Origin: Leifsonia shinshuensis
GTDB taxonomy: Bacteria > Actinomycetota > Actinomycetes > Actinomycetales > Microbacteriaceae
Direction of reading: 5' to 3'
Assembly (NCBI RefSeq): GCF_031456835.1
Contig: NZ_JAVDVK010000001.1
Span: 1,116,001-1,180,000, forward strand
Length of the DNA stretch: 64,000 bases
Position numbers and translations under genes: made by a program. Shown piece after piece: positions 45,170 through 57,216 of this stretch. The stretch's first letter is position 1. Every line of letters starts with the position of its first letter. The notes beneath the pieces are model-generated. The model was given only the letters and a program-made list of their open reading frames with translations, was not told the DNA's origin and searched no databases.

Positions 45170-47650
45170 ATGACACCCGCAGACGATCAGCCCGCCGGAA
45201 CGACCGAACGCATCGAGGACGTCGACGTCACGACCGAGATGCAGGGCTCCTTCCTCGAGTACGCCTACTCGGTGATCTACTCCCGCGCCCTCCCGGACGC
45301 CCGCGACGGCCTCAAGCCGGTGCAGCGCCGCATCCTCTACATGATGACCGAGATGGGCCTGCGCCCGGACCGCGGTCACGTGAAGTCCGCCCGCGTCACC
45401 GGCGAGGTGATGGGAAAGCTGCACCCGCACGGCGACAGCGCGATCTACGACGCCCTGGTGCGCATGGCGCAGGACTTCACCCTGCGCGTGCCGCTGGTCG
45501 ACGGGCACGGCAACTTCGGCTCCCTCGACGACGGGCCGGCCGCCGCCCGGTACACCGAGGCACGTCTCGCCGCAGCGGCGCTCGCGATGACGGAGGATCT
45601 CGACGAGGACGTCGTCGACTTCGTCCCCAACTACGACAACCAGCTGATGCAGCCGGATGTGCTGCCCGCCGCCTTCCCGAACCTCCTGGTCAACGGCGCG
45701 AGCGGCATCGCGGTCGGCATGGCCACGAACATGGCGCCGCACAACCTGATCGAGGTCGTGGGCGCAGCCCGCCACCTGCTCGCGAACCCGGATGCGACCC
45801 TCGACGACCTGATGGCGTACGTCCCCGGGCCCGACCTCCCCGGCGGCGGCACCATCGCCGGGCTGGCGGGTGTGCGCGACGCGTACGCGACCGGCCGCGG
45901 CAGCTTCCGGATGCGCGCCAAGGTGACCGTCGAATCCATCACCGCGCGCAAGAGCGGCCTCGTCGTCACCGAGCTCCCCTACCTCGTTGGCCCCGAGAAG
46001 GTCATCGAGAAGATCAAGGACGGCGTCAACGCCAAGAAGCTCAACGGCATCTCGGACGTCACCGACCTCTCCGACCGCCAGCACGGCCTGCGTCTCGTCA
46101 TCGGCATCAAGACCGGCTTCAGCCCGGAGGCGGTGCTCGAGCAGCTCTACCGGCACACGCCGCTCGAAGAGGGCTTCGCGATCAACAACGTCGCGCTCGT
46201 CGCCGGCGGTCCGCAGACCCTCGGCCTGCGCGACCTGCTGCAGGTGTACCTCGACCACCGCGTCAGCGTGGTCACCCGGCGGTCGCAGTTCCGCCTCGCG
46301 CGCCGGCAGGAGCGGCTGCACCTCGTCGAGGGCCTGCTCATCGCCATCCTCGACATCGACGAGGTGATCCAGGTCATCCGCACCTCGGACGACACCGAGC
46401 AGGCGCGCGGACGGCTGATGCAGGTGTTCGACCTCAGCACCCTGCAGGCCGACTACATCCTCGAGCTGCGGCTGCGCCGGCTCACCAAGTTCAGCCGCAT
46501 CGAGCTCGAGACCGAGCGCGACCAGCTGCGCGCCGAGATCGAGGAGCTGCAGGCCCTGCTCGCCTCCCGTCAGCGCATCGACGACCTGGTCTCGGACGAG
46601 CTGGAGCAGGTCGCCACCCGGTTCGGGACGCCGCGGCGCACCCTCCTCACCGAGGCGAAGCCGTCGATCGCCGGCGCCTCGCGCAGCAAGGCCGCGACGG
46701 TGCAGCTCGAGGTGGCGGACGTGCCCACGCGCGTGTACCTCTCCACCACCGGGCGCATCCTGCGAGTGGATGCGGTGCCCGGCGCCGACGGCGAGGGCGG
46801 GCTCGACCGCATCCAGCCGCCGGCCCGGCGCAGCAAGCACGACGCGATCCTGTCCCAGCTGGACACGACCAGCCGGAGCGAGATCGGCGCGGTGACGAAC
46901 CGCGGGCGGCTCATCCGCTTCTCCCCCGTCGACCTGCCCGGGGTGCCGGCCAACTCCATCCAGCTGGGCGCCGGCGTCAAGATCGGCGACTACCTGGCGC
47001 TCGCGGACAAGAAGGAGCGCATCCTCGCGATCGTCTCCCTCGACTCGGAGCGCACCATCGCCCTCGGGACGAAGCAGGGCGTGGTCAAGCGCGTCGCGCC
47101 AGGCGACTGGGCCAACAAGCCCGAGTTCGAGATCATCAGCCTGAAAGCCGGCGACGAGCTCGTCGGTGCGACGACGGTGACGGACGACGACGAGCTGGTG
47201 TTCGTCGCCAGCGACGCGCAGCTGCTGCGGTTCGCCGCCTCCAGCGTCCGTCCGCAGGGACGCGCCGCGGGCGGTATGGCCGGCATCAACCTGGGATCGG
47301 GCGCGCGCGCGATCTACTTCGGCGCCGTCGCCTCGGGCGACACCGACGAGGCCGTCGTCGCCACGATCGCGGCGAGCGACGCGACGCTGCCCGGCGCAGA
47401 CCCGGGCACCGCGAAGGTGAGCGACTTCTCCGAGTTCCCCGCGAAGGGACGCGCCACCGGCGGCGTCCGCGCCCAGCGGTTCCTGAAGGGCGAGAGCGAG
47501 CTGGTCATGGCATGGGCCGGCCGCGGCCCGGCGCTGGCCGTCGCCCCCGACGGCGCTGCGCGCACCCTCCCCGAGGGCGGCGCCCGCCGCGACGCCTCCG
47601 GCACCCCCCTCGACACCGTCGTCGGCTCGATCGGCCGCCGCATCTCCTGA
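45170..47650 (+). CDS. parC: DNA topoisomerase IV subunit A
   Basis: The 826-residue type IIA subunit has [17 protein letters not shown], the [17 protein letters not shown] region where quinolone resistance maps, and the catalytic tyrosine in [10 protein letters not shown]. The C-terminal pinwheel has a degenerate GyrA box ([11 protein letters not shown]), which separates ParC from GyrA. With ParE it decatenates chromosomes. Unlike the usual parEC order it is convergent with parE, separated by a strong hairpin. Confidence 0.9.
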   Translation: MTPADDQPAGTTERIEDVDVTTEMQGSFLEYAYSVIYSRALPDARDGLKPVQRRILYMMTEMGLRPDRGHVKSARVTGEVMGKLHPHGDSAIYDALVRMAQDFTLRVPLVDGHGNFGSLDDGPAAARYTEARLAAAALAMTEDLDEDVVDFVPNYDNQLMQPDVLPAAFPNLLVNGASGIAVGMATNMAPHNLIEVVGAARHLLANPDATLDDLMAYVPGPDLPGGGTIAGLAGVRDAYATGRGSFRMRAKVTVESITARKSGLVVTELPYLVGPEKVIEKIKDGVNAKKLNGISDVTDLSDRQHGLRLVIGIKTGFSPEAVLEQLYRHTPLEEGFAINNVALVAGGPQTLGLRDLLQVYLDHRVSVVTRRSQFRLARRQERLHLVEGLLIAILDIDEVIQVIRTSDDTEQARGRLMQVFDLSTLQADYILELRLRRLTKFSRIELETERDQLRAEIEELQALLASRQRIDDLVSDELEQVATRFGTPRRTLLTEAKPSIAGASRSKAATVQLEVADVPTRVYLSTTGRILRVDAVPGADGEGGLDRIQPPARRSKHDAILSQLDTTSRSEIGAVTNRGRLIRFSPVDLPGVPANSIQLGAGVKIGDYLALADKKERILAIVSLDSERTIALGTKQGVVKRVAPGDWANKPEFEIISLKAGDELVGATTVTDDDELVFVASDAQLLRFAASSVRPQGRAAGGMAGINLGSGARAIYFGAVASGDTDEAVVATIAASDATLPGADPGTAKVSDFSEFPAKGRATGGVRAQRFLKGESELVMAWAGRGPALAVAPDGAARTLPEGGARRDASGTPLDTVVGSIGRRIS

Positions 47651-47657
47651 CCATCGG

Positions 47658-47708
47658 TTCCTCAGTTAGTCCGCTCGACGCGCCGTCGGAAGCGGATTAA
47701 CTGAGGAA
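47658..47708. terminator. Bidirectional hairpin between convergent parC and parE
   Basis: TTCCTCAGTTAGTCCGCT and AGCGGATTAACTGAGGAA form an 18-bp stem with one G-T wobble. The loop contains a further CGAC/GTCG pairing. Confidence 0.7.
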
Positions 47709-47728
47709 GCGATGAATGGATGAGGGGG

Positions 47729-49828
<2,100 letters not shown>

Positions 49829-50039
49829 GTGCGCTCCTTGTGGATGGTGTGCGCCCGTTTCCGCGGGCGCGCGTGCTTCTCCAGCGTACGTGCCGGACGC
49901 CGAACCCTACGTCACGACACCCGTCGGGACGCTGTGGCTACGCGTTGAGCGAAATGGCAGGCGATACGCGCAGAGTTACCGGGTATCCGTGGTTCTATAG
50001 ACGTACCGAGTTCACCGGTTGCGACGGAAGGAGCATCAC

Positions 50040-50276
50040 ATGTCGACAGTAACCTCGGAGAACGGGGCCGTTGACGAGCTCGCATCAGGGCCGCAACTGA
50101 CGGCCGCGGACCGTTGCGACAGCTGCGGGGCGCAGGCGTACATCAGGGTCGTCGTGAACAACGGCGAACTGCTGTTCTGCGCGCACCACGGCAAGAAGCA
50201 CCAGGAGAAGCTCTCTCAGATCGCCCACAGCTGGCACGACGAGACCGCTCGCCTGTTCGAAGAGCAGCGCGCGTAA
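50040..50276 (+). CDS. Small Cys/His zinc-binding-like protein (DUF7455 type)
   Basis: The 78-residue protein has DRCDSCGAQAYIRVV and then LLFCAHHGKKH, a C-x2-C ... C-x2-H set likely to bind one zinc ion, followed by a helix rich in Glu and Lys. Such proteins are conserved in actinobacteria near sigA and parE; I believe the current family name is DUF7455. ATG 50040 follows GGAAGGAG by 5 nt. The function is unknown. Confidence 0.75.
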   Translation: MSTVTSENGAVDELASGPQLTAADRCDSCGAQAYIRVVVNNGELLFCAHHGKKHQEKLSQIAHSWHDETARLFEEQRA

Positions 50277-50312
50277 CGCGACCGCATCGCGAGACGCGGG
50301 GCTGACCGGAGG

Positions 50313-51017
50313 ATGGTGACACGGACGGGTGTGCGCAGACGCGCCCACATCGACCTCGACACCATCCGCCAGACGGCAGCCTCCTCGTCACTCCCCGACT
50401 GCACCGCCGATCTCCGCGCCGACGCGTACGGACACGGGCTCCTGCCCGTGGCTCGTGCGCTGACGGATGCGGGGGTCGGCGGTTTTCTCGTCTCCCGGGT
50501 GGAGGACGCCGCCGCGCTCGCGGACGAAGGCCTCCCCGTCCCGGTCGAGATCGGCGCCCCGGAGTCCGGCCGCACCGTTCGCGGGCCGGAGCTGTTCGGG
50601 CTCGATCCCGCACATCCATCGCCCCCCGCCATGCGGCTGGAGGGCGAGGTCATCGCCGTGAAGCGCGTGCCCGCCGACCGCGGCGTCTCGTACGGCTACA
50701 CCTACCGCACGTCGCACCCCACCACGCTCGTGCTCGTCGCGCTGGGCTATGCCGACGGCATCCTGCGCGTGGCGTCCAACAAGGCGCCGGTCAAGGTCGG
50801 CGACATCATCGGCCGCATCACCGGCCGGATCGCCATGGACCAGTTCGTCGTCGACGTCGGCGGTGACGGTCCAGCGCCCGGCGACCCGGTCATCCTGTTC
50901 GGCGACCCGGAGCTCGGCGAGCCGACGGTGCTCGACTGGGCGGACGCCCTGGGCGTGGCCGCCCCGGTCATCACCAGCAGGCTCGGCCGGCGCATCGAGA
51001 GGACGTACACCCGATGA
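50313..51017 (+). CDS. Short alanine racemase paralogue: keeps the C-terminal domain, lacks PLP lysine and most of the barrel
   Basis: This 234-residue protein joins the first strands of an alanine racemase barrel to a full C-terminal domain. The PLP-lysine motif reads LRADAYGHG, with Arg35 instead of lysine, and about 130 barrel residues are absent. The C-terminal domain is well kept: GVSYGYTYRT holds the catalytic tyrosine (Y127, equal to Y265 of Geobacillus Alr) and GRIAMDQFVV holds the substrate-carboxylate methionine. Alone it cannot bind PLP covalently. Its stop codon is 10 bp before a full-length paralogue that has the lysine but not this tyrosine. The start is ATG 50313 or GTG 50316. 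Confidence 0.75.
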   Translation: MVTRTGVRRRAHIDLDTIRQTAASSSLPDCTADLRADAYGHGLLPVARALTDAGVGGFLVSRVEDAAALADEGLPVPVEIGAPESGRTVRGPELFGLDPAHPSPPAMRLEGEVIAVKRVPADRGVSYGYTYRTSHPTTLVLVALGYADGILRVASNKAPVKVGDIIGRITGRIAMDQFVVDVGGDGPAPGDPVILFGDPELGEPTVLDWADALGVAAPVITSRLGRRIERTYTR

Positions 51018-51027
51018 GGACGCCCGC

Positions 51028-52104
51028 ATGACGATCGTGGACGCCGTCGCCGAACCGCTCCCCCGCGCGGTCATCGACCTGGCCGCTCTGCGGCACAACG
51101 TCGCGCACCTCACCGCGCTGATCGCCCCCGCCGAGACGATGCTCGCCGTGAAGGCGGACGCGTACGGCCACGGGCTGCTGCCCATCGCCGAAGCCGGCCT
51201 GGAGGCGGGAGCCACCTCTCTCGCCGTGCTCGAGATCCCGGCGGGGCTGGTGCTCCGCCACGCGGGGATCACCGTCCCCCTGCTCGCCTGGCTGCACGGC
51301 CGCGACACGGACTGGCGCGCCGGCATCGAGGCGGACATCCAGCTGGGCATCTCCGCCCAGTGGCAGCTGGATGCGATCGCCGCGTCCGGCGCGGACCGCC
51401 CCGCGGTCATCCACCTCAAGGTCGACACCGGCCTCAGCCGCAACGGCGCCACCCGCGAGGAGTGGCCCGGGCTCATCCGCGCCGCCGTCGACCTCGAGCA
51501 GCGCGGCATCGTGCGCATCCGCGCCGCCTGGTCGCACCTCGCGGACGCGTCCATCGCCGACGACGAGGCGGCCCTCGCCGAGTTCCGCGATGCGGTGCTC
51601 GAGGCCGAGAAGCTCGGCGCCCGGTTCGAGGCCCTGCACCTCGCCGCCAGCTCCGCGGGCATCCGGATGCCGGAGGCTCGCTTCTCGTTCGTGCGCTTCG
51701 GGATCGCCGCCTACGGCTTCTCGCCGTTCGACGACTCCACCGGCGCCGAACTAGGCCTCATCCCGGTGATGCGGTTGGAGGCTCCGGTCACCGAGGTGCA
51801 CGTCGGCGGCACCACGCACGCCCGGCTCGGGATCGGCTACGCGGACGGCGTGCCGACCCTCGGCATCGCCAAGACGTCCATCCAGCTGAACGGCCGCCGT
51901 TGCCCCGTGATCGAGGTGGACGCCGACAGCATGCTCGTGGATGCGGGTCCGCACCGCGTGGAGGTGGGCGACACCGCCATCCTGTTCGGCCCGGGCACCG
52001 ACGGCGAGCCGACCGCGGAGAAGTACGCCGACTGGGCGGAGACGATCGCCGACGAGATGGTGACGGGCGTCGCCGCCCGCGTCCCCCGCGTCTACGTCAA
52101 CTGA
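51028..52104 (+). CDS. alr: Alanine racemase-family PLP protein lacking the catalytic tyrosine
   Basis: The 358-residue protein has an intact barrel: LAVKADAYGHG with PLP lysine Lys42, LKVDTGLSRNG, WSHLADAS and FVRFGIAAYGFSP. In the C-terminal domain the segment that should carry the catalytic tyrosine (VSYG) is deleted and reads VHVGGTTHARLGIGYADG. The carboxylate-binding CMDQ-type motif is replaced by IEVDADSM, and the final SYRVPR by AARVPR. A homodimer would thus lack the base supplied in trans. The symbol reflects family only; it may racemise another amino acid or need the upstream short paralogue. Confidence 0.8.
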   Translation: MTIVDAVAEPLPRAVIDLAALRHNVAHLTALIAPAETMLAVKADAYGHGLLPIAEAGLEAGATSLAVLEIPAGLVLRHAGITVPLLAWLHGRDTDWRAGIEADIQLGISAQWQLDAIAASGADRPAVIHLKVDTGLSRNGATREEWPGLIRAAVDLEQRGIVRIRAAWSHLADASIADDEAALAEFRDAVLEAEKLGARFEALHLAASSAGIRMPEARFSFVRFGIAAYGFSPFDDSTGAELGLIPVMRLEAPVTEVHVGGTTHARLGIGYADGVPTLGIAKTSIQLNGRRCPVIEVDADSMLVDAGPHRVEVGDTAILFGPGTDGEPTAEKYADWAETIADEMVTGVAARVPRVYVN

Positions 52105-52117
52105 GCCCGGCGCGTTC

Positions 52118-52187
52118 TTTCGTCGAGGTGCACCTTGTTGCGCTCGACACGCCGCACAGGTGCGCAACAACGTGCACCTCGGCGAAA
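52118..52187. repeat. Dispersed palindromic repeat, copy 2
   Basis: The arms TCGAGGTGCACCTTGTTGCG and CGCAACAACGTGCACCTCGG surround CGACACGCCGCAC. The reverse complement is about 85% identical to 43834-43901. It lies between convergent alr and gatD and probably terminates both. Confidence 0.65.
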
Positions 52188-52212
52188 AGGGACAGGGCGA
52201 GCGGGCGCGCGC

Positions 52213-52929
52213 TCAGAGGGAGACGCCGAGGCGGTCCGCGATCGCGCGGCGCGCGTTGGTGGCGTAGCGGTCGACCCGCTCCGTCTGCGGAACCGGCGCG
52301 ACCTCGCCGCGCAGGGCGGTGCTCAGGAAGCGGTCCGCGAGGGCGGGGTTCATCGGGAGCAGCGGACCGTGCAGGTGCGTGCCGATCGACGCGCCGACGA
52401 CGACGCCCTCCGTCTGGTCGCCGTTGCCCGTGCCGCTGACGACTCGGCCGAGCGGCTCCGCCTCGTCGAGGACGGTGCGGGCGGAGTGGTTCTCGAACCC
52501 GGCGATGGTGCTGCCGTCCGCGAGCGTGACGACGATCTCGCCGACGTGCCGCTTGGCGCCGAGCGCAGCGCGGGTCGGGAAGACCGCCGCGCCGGCGAGC
52601 ACCTCGCCCTCGGGGGTCTCCAGTTCGCTGCCGAGCAGCTGCCAGCCGCCGGCGATGGCGAGGAACGGCACGCCCGCATCCCGCCAGTCGCGTAGCCGGG
52701 CGGCGATGCGCAGGACGTCGGCGTGTACGGCGCGCTGACCGGAGAGCGGGCCGGAGCCGATATGGACGATGTCCGCGCTGGTCGGAAGCTCCGCGCCGAC
52801 GCTGTGGCGGACCACCTCGACGTCGATGCCGCGCCACTGCGCGCGCTCGGCGAGGGCGAGCACGTTGCCGGCGTCGCCGTTGATGCCGAGCTCGGCCGGA
52901 TAGAGGTGCAGGATGCGCAGCACGGTCAT
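52213..52929 (-). CDS. gatD: GatD-like glutamine amidotransferase-fold protein without the catalytic cysteine
   Basis: The 238-residue protein matches GatD along its length: LHLYPAELGINGDAGNVLAL, GFENHSARTVLD and GTHLHGPLLPMNP with the catalytic histidine His187. The nucleophile motif that reads ICGGYQ in S. aureus GatD reads IAGGWQ here; residue 93 is alanine (codon GCC, 52651-52653 on the plus strand). The protein contains no cysteine at all. Glutamine hydrolysis by the normal mechanism is therefore impossible. ATG 52929 overlaps the murT stop as ATGA, so it is coupled to murT and sigA. Confidence 0.85.
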   Translation of the reverse strand: MTVLRILHLYPAELGINGDAGNVLALAERAQWRGIDVEVVRHSVGAELPTSADIVHIGSGPLSGQRAVHADVLRIAARLRDWRDAGVPFLAIAGGWQLLGSELETPEGEVLAGAAVFPTRAALGAKRHVGEIVVTLADGSTIAGFENHSARTVLDEAEPLGRVVSGTGNGDQTEGVVVGASIGTHLHGPLLPMNPALADRFLSTALRGEVAPVPQTERVDRYATNARRAIADRLGVSL

Positions 52930-54200
52930 CGCTCGCGGCCCTCCAGGTCGAGGAAGCCGAGCTGCTTCCGGATCAGCATCATCTGCTCGTAGTTCACGAT
53001 CATCGTCTTCGTGCCGCGCGACGGTTTTGGCAGGGCGAGGAACGCCTGCAGCGCCGGCTTCAGCTCGGGCAGGACCTGGTCGACGTCGATGCCGGCGTAG
53101 GCGAACCGCGTGGCGAACTGCCACGCCTTGGTGCCGGACACCACATCCACGTGCGTGAGCTTCGACAGGTCGATGTCGTACACCCACGACGGGTCGGGGG
53201 TGCCCTCGTCGACCGCGACGAACACCTGCTCCGGCGACTCGGCCAGGTAGTCGAGGTTGAGCTGGAGGCTCGGCGGGTTCTTCATCATGATGATCTCGAC
53301 GTCCTCGTCGCCGACCTTCAGCGTCTCTCCGCGACCGTAGACGGTGCGCAGCGCTGCCATGGCCGCCACGACCGACTGCGGCTGGAACTTCTCCCCCAGC
53401 AGCCGGCGCGCCATCGCCGTGGCGCCCGCCGCATCCACCGCGTAGTGCAGCCCGCGGGCCGGCAGGCCGATCCGGACGTGCTCGCCGCCGATGGTGAGCT
53501 GGGCGCTCTGCACCTCCAGCTTGCTGACGAACACCGACGGGATGGGCAGGGAGCCCGCCGACGCGCCGGTCAGGTCCTTCACATTGGCGAGGCCGTTGGG
53601 GGACGACTCGATGATGGACGGCGCGACGGCGAACGTGGAGACGTCACGGCCCTGCGCGACGAGCTCGGCGCCGACCCGCGACAGGCTGTCGTCGTCCGCG
53701 TTCACCACGACGAACTCGGACGAGCCCTCGGCGATCGAGCGCAGCATCCCGATCACGCGGGTGGGCTCGAAGAAGCGGTTGAGCTGGTCGATCTGCACGT
53801 TGAGCAGCAGCGAGCCGCGCGGCTTCAGCACGCGCGCGAGGTCGACGCCGTAGGCCTCGTCCACCTCGATCACGCCGACATCGCCGCGAACGTAGCCGTC
53901 CAGGGGCACGTCGGCGAGCAGCGCGGAGGCGATGCCCTGCGGCAGGTTGCCGCCCGAGGGATTGGTGAAGACCTCGAGACCGTGCTCGCGCAGGATCGCG
54001 GTGAGCATGTTGGTCGTCGTGGACTTGCCGTTCGAGCCGGACACGAACACGACGCCCAGGGGAAGCCGGCTGACCGCGCGCTCCAGGAACTTCGGGGCGA
54101 TGGCAAGCGCGACACGGCCGGGGACCGCGGAGCCGCCTCCCCGCAGGCGAAGAAGCCAGCGGGCGAGGCGGCCGGCGAGGACCGCCAGTCGGTAACGCAC
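52926..54200 (-). CDS. murT: MurT-like Mur ligase without the zinc ribbon
   Basis: The 424-residue Mur ligase has the P-loop VSGSNGKSTTTN (residues 53-64), the magnesium motif VIEVDEAYG, NVQIDQLNRF, and a C-terminal DUF1727 domain with MMKNPPSLQLNL and SWVYDIDLS. S. aureus and S. pneumoniae MurT amidate the D-Glu alpha-carboxyl of lipid II with ammonia from GatD and carry a Cys4 zinc ribbon. This protein has no cysteine, and the corresponding region (about residues 175-240) is Cys-free. GTG 54200 starts 4 bp after the sigA stop codon. Confidence 0.85.
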   Translation of the reverse strand: MRYRLAVLAGRLARWLLRLRGGGSAVPGRVALAIAPKFLERAVSRLPLGVVFVSGSNGKSTTTNMLTAILREHGLEVFTNPSGGNLPQGIASALLADVPLDGYVRGDVGVIEVDEAYGVDLARVLKPRGSLLLNVQIDQLNRFFEPTRVIGMLRSIAEGSSEFVVVNADDDSLSRVGAELVAQGRDVSTFAVAPSIIESSPNGLANVKDLTGASAGSLPIPSVFVSKLEVQSAQLTIGGEHVRIGLPARGLHYAVDAAGATAMARRLLGEKFQPQSVVAAMAALRTVYGRGETLKVGDEDVEIIMMKNPPSLQLNLDYLAESPEQVFVAVDEGTPDPSWVYDIDLSKLTHVDVVSGTKAWQFATRFAYAGIDVDQVLPELKPALQAFLALPKPSRGTKTMIVNYEQMMLIRKQLGFLDLEGRER

Positions 54201-54204
54201 CGGT

Positions 54205-55569
<1,365 letters not shown>

Positions 55570-55811
55570 GTGAACACCTTTCATACCAAGCGGAGAGGGC
55601 CGGGATCCTGACGGCCGAGCCTGGCTCAGGGTTTGCGTGCGGACACTACTAAGACCCATGTCAAGTCCGGGATGAGGCGCCGGGCATCGTCTAATGCTCC
55701 GGCCCCGGGACATGAACGGGTCCAGACGTCAATTATTGCACGTTCCACGCGCTCCCCCGACCATTCGCGGCCAGCTCTCGGATCGGGATCGATCGGGCGT
55801 CCCCCACGCCC

Positions 55812-57143
55812 CTACAACGCTTCGTGACCGCCGCGCCTTCTCCACGCTCCGACAAGTGCAACCCAGAGAGGGGCCACTTCTATTCCCTCGTCCTCCTGCA
55901 GCCGGCGCCGTGTGCGGCGGCGGGCGTGCACCAGGAAGCCGACGCCGATCCCGACGATGACGTACTGGATGGCGAACGCCCAGCGGAAGTGGTCCAGCTG
56001 GTAGAGCTGCGCGTCCCCCTCCGCCCCATGCGCCTGCACGTCCAGGGAGACGCCGATGAGGAACATCATGACGAAGCTCGCGAGGAAGCCGCCGACGTTG
56101 ACGATGCCGTTCGCCGACCCGAGGCTGTGCAGTGGGTTGAAGGTGCGCGCGAAGTCGAAGCCGATCAGGGAACCGGGGCCGCCGATCCCGATCGCCGCGA
56201 TCAGCACGATGACGGTCCACAGCGGCGGCTCGCCCGGCCACAGGAGCACGAGCGTCCAGGCGGCGGCCATGAGCGCCACGATCCCGAGCACGAGGTTGCT
56301 GCGCCGCATCGGGAAGCGGGCGGTCAGGATGCCGAGGATCGGTCCCGAGATGAGACCCGCTCCCACCAGCACGGTCAGCAGGGCCGACGCCTCCGCCGGC
56401 TCGATGCCCAGGGCGAACACCAGGAACGGGATACCCCACATCAGGCTGAAGACGGTGCCGGAGGACTGCGTGACGAAGTGGGACCAGAAGCCGAGCTGCG
56501 TTCCGGGGCGGGCCAGGCTGATCCTCAGTTGCCGCAGCGAGTCGGACCACGTCGCCGGACGCGGTCCCTCGCTCGCGCCGACCGGCCGGTCGGCGACCGC
56601 GACGGCGATGCCGATCAGGGCGACGACGGACAGCGAGGCGGCGCTGAGGAAGGCGACCGTCCAGCCCGAGAGATGCAGCAGCAGGGCGAACGGCACGGCG
56701 GACAGCACCTGGCCGAGCTGGCCGACGTTGCCGATCCACTGCGACAGCTGCGGCACGATCCTGCCGCGGAACCAGGAGTTCACCAGGCGCATCAGCGAGG
56801 TGAACACCGTCGCATCTCCCGCCCCCACCAGGATGCGACCCACGATGGCGATCGCGATGCTCGGCGCCAGCGCGACGGCGACCTGCCCGACGACCATGAG
56901 TGCCGTGCCCGTCAGCATGAGTTTGCGGGAGCCGATCCGGTCGATGAGGACCCCGACCGGGACCTGCATGCCCGCGTACACGATGAGCTGCACCACGGCG
57001 AGGGTGGAGAGGACGGAGGCGGAGACGTGGAACCGCTCGGTCGCCGCGACGCCCGCGACACCGATCGTGGTGCGCTGCATGACGGCGATGAGGTAGGCGA
57101 AGACGCCGATCCCGTAGACGACCCAGGAGCGACGCGAATTCAC
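55812..57143 (-). CDS. Major facilitator superfamily transporter
   Basis: The 443-residue protein has 12 hydrophobic segments. The motif A-like loop GVLIDRIGSRKLMLTGTALM lies between helices 2 and 3, and a shorter repeat lies in the second half (ILTARFPMRRSNLVLGI). It is a proton-driven transporter of unknown substrate. TAGGAT lies 6 nt before GTG 57143, so it is leaderless. It lies upstream of sigA with a 242-bp gap that contains the sigA leader. Confidence 0.85.
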   Translation of the reverse strand: MNSRRSWVVYGIGVFAYLIAVMQRTTIGVAGVAATERFHVSASVLSTLAVVQLIVYAGMQVPVGVLIDRIGSRKLMLTGTALMVVGQVAVALAPSIAIAIVGRILVGAGDATVFTSLMRLVNSWFRGRIVPQLSQWIGNVGQLGQVLSAVPFALLLHLSGWTVAFLSAASLSVVALIGIAVAVADRPVGASEGPRPATWSDSLRQLRISLARPGTQLGFWSHFVTQSSGTVFSLMWGIPFLVFALGIEPAEASALLTVLVGAGLISGPILGILTARFPMRRSNLVLGIVALMAAAWTLVLLWPGEPPLWTVIVLIAAIGIGGPGSLIGFDFARTFNPLHSLGSANGIVNVGGFLASFVMMFLIGVSLDVQAHGAEGDAQLYQLDHFRWAFAIQYVIVGIGVGFLVHARRRTRRRLQEDEGIEVAPLWVALVGAWRRRGGHEAL

Positions 57144-57216
57144 CGGACGATCCTACGCCCGGCGCAGCGGCCGCCCGTTCGGCGTGGCCGTCGCCCGTGC
57201 GCTCAGCGCTCGCCGA

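Noticed and set aside
50313..51017. Short alanine racemase as a frameshifted copy of a full gene
   Set aside because: The missing barrel segment is not present in another frame. The DNA runs directly from the third barrel strand to the C-terminal domain within about 60 bp, and the remaining frame is open with good codon use.
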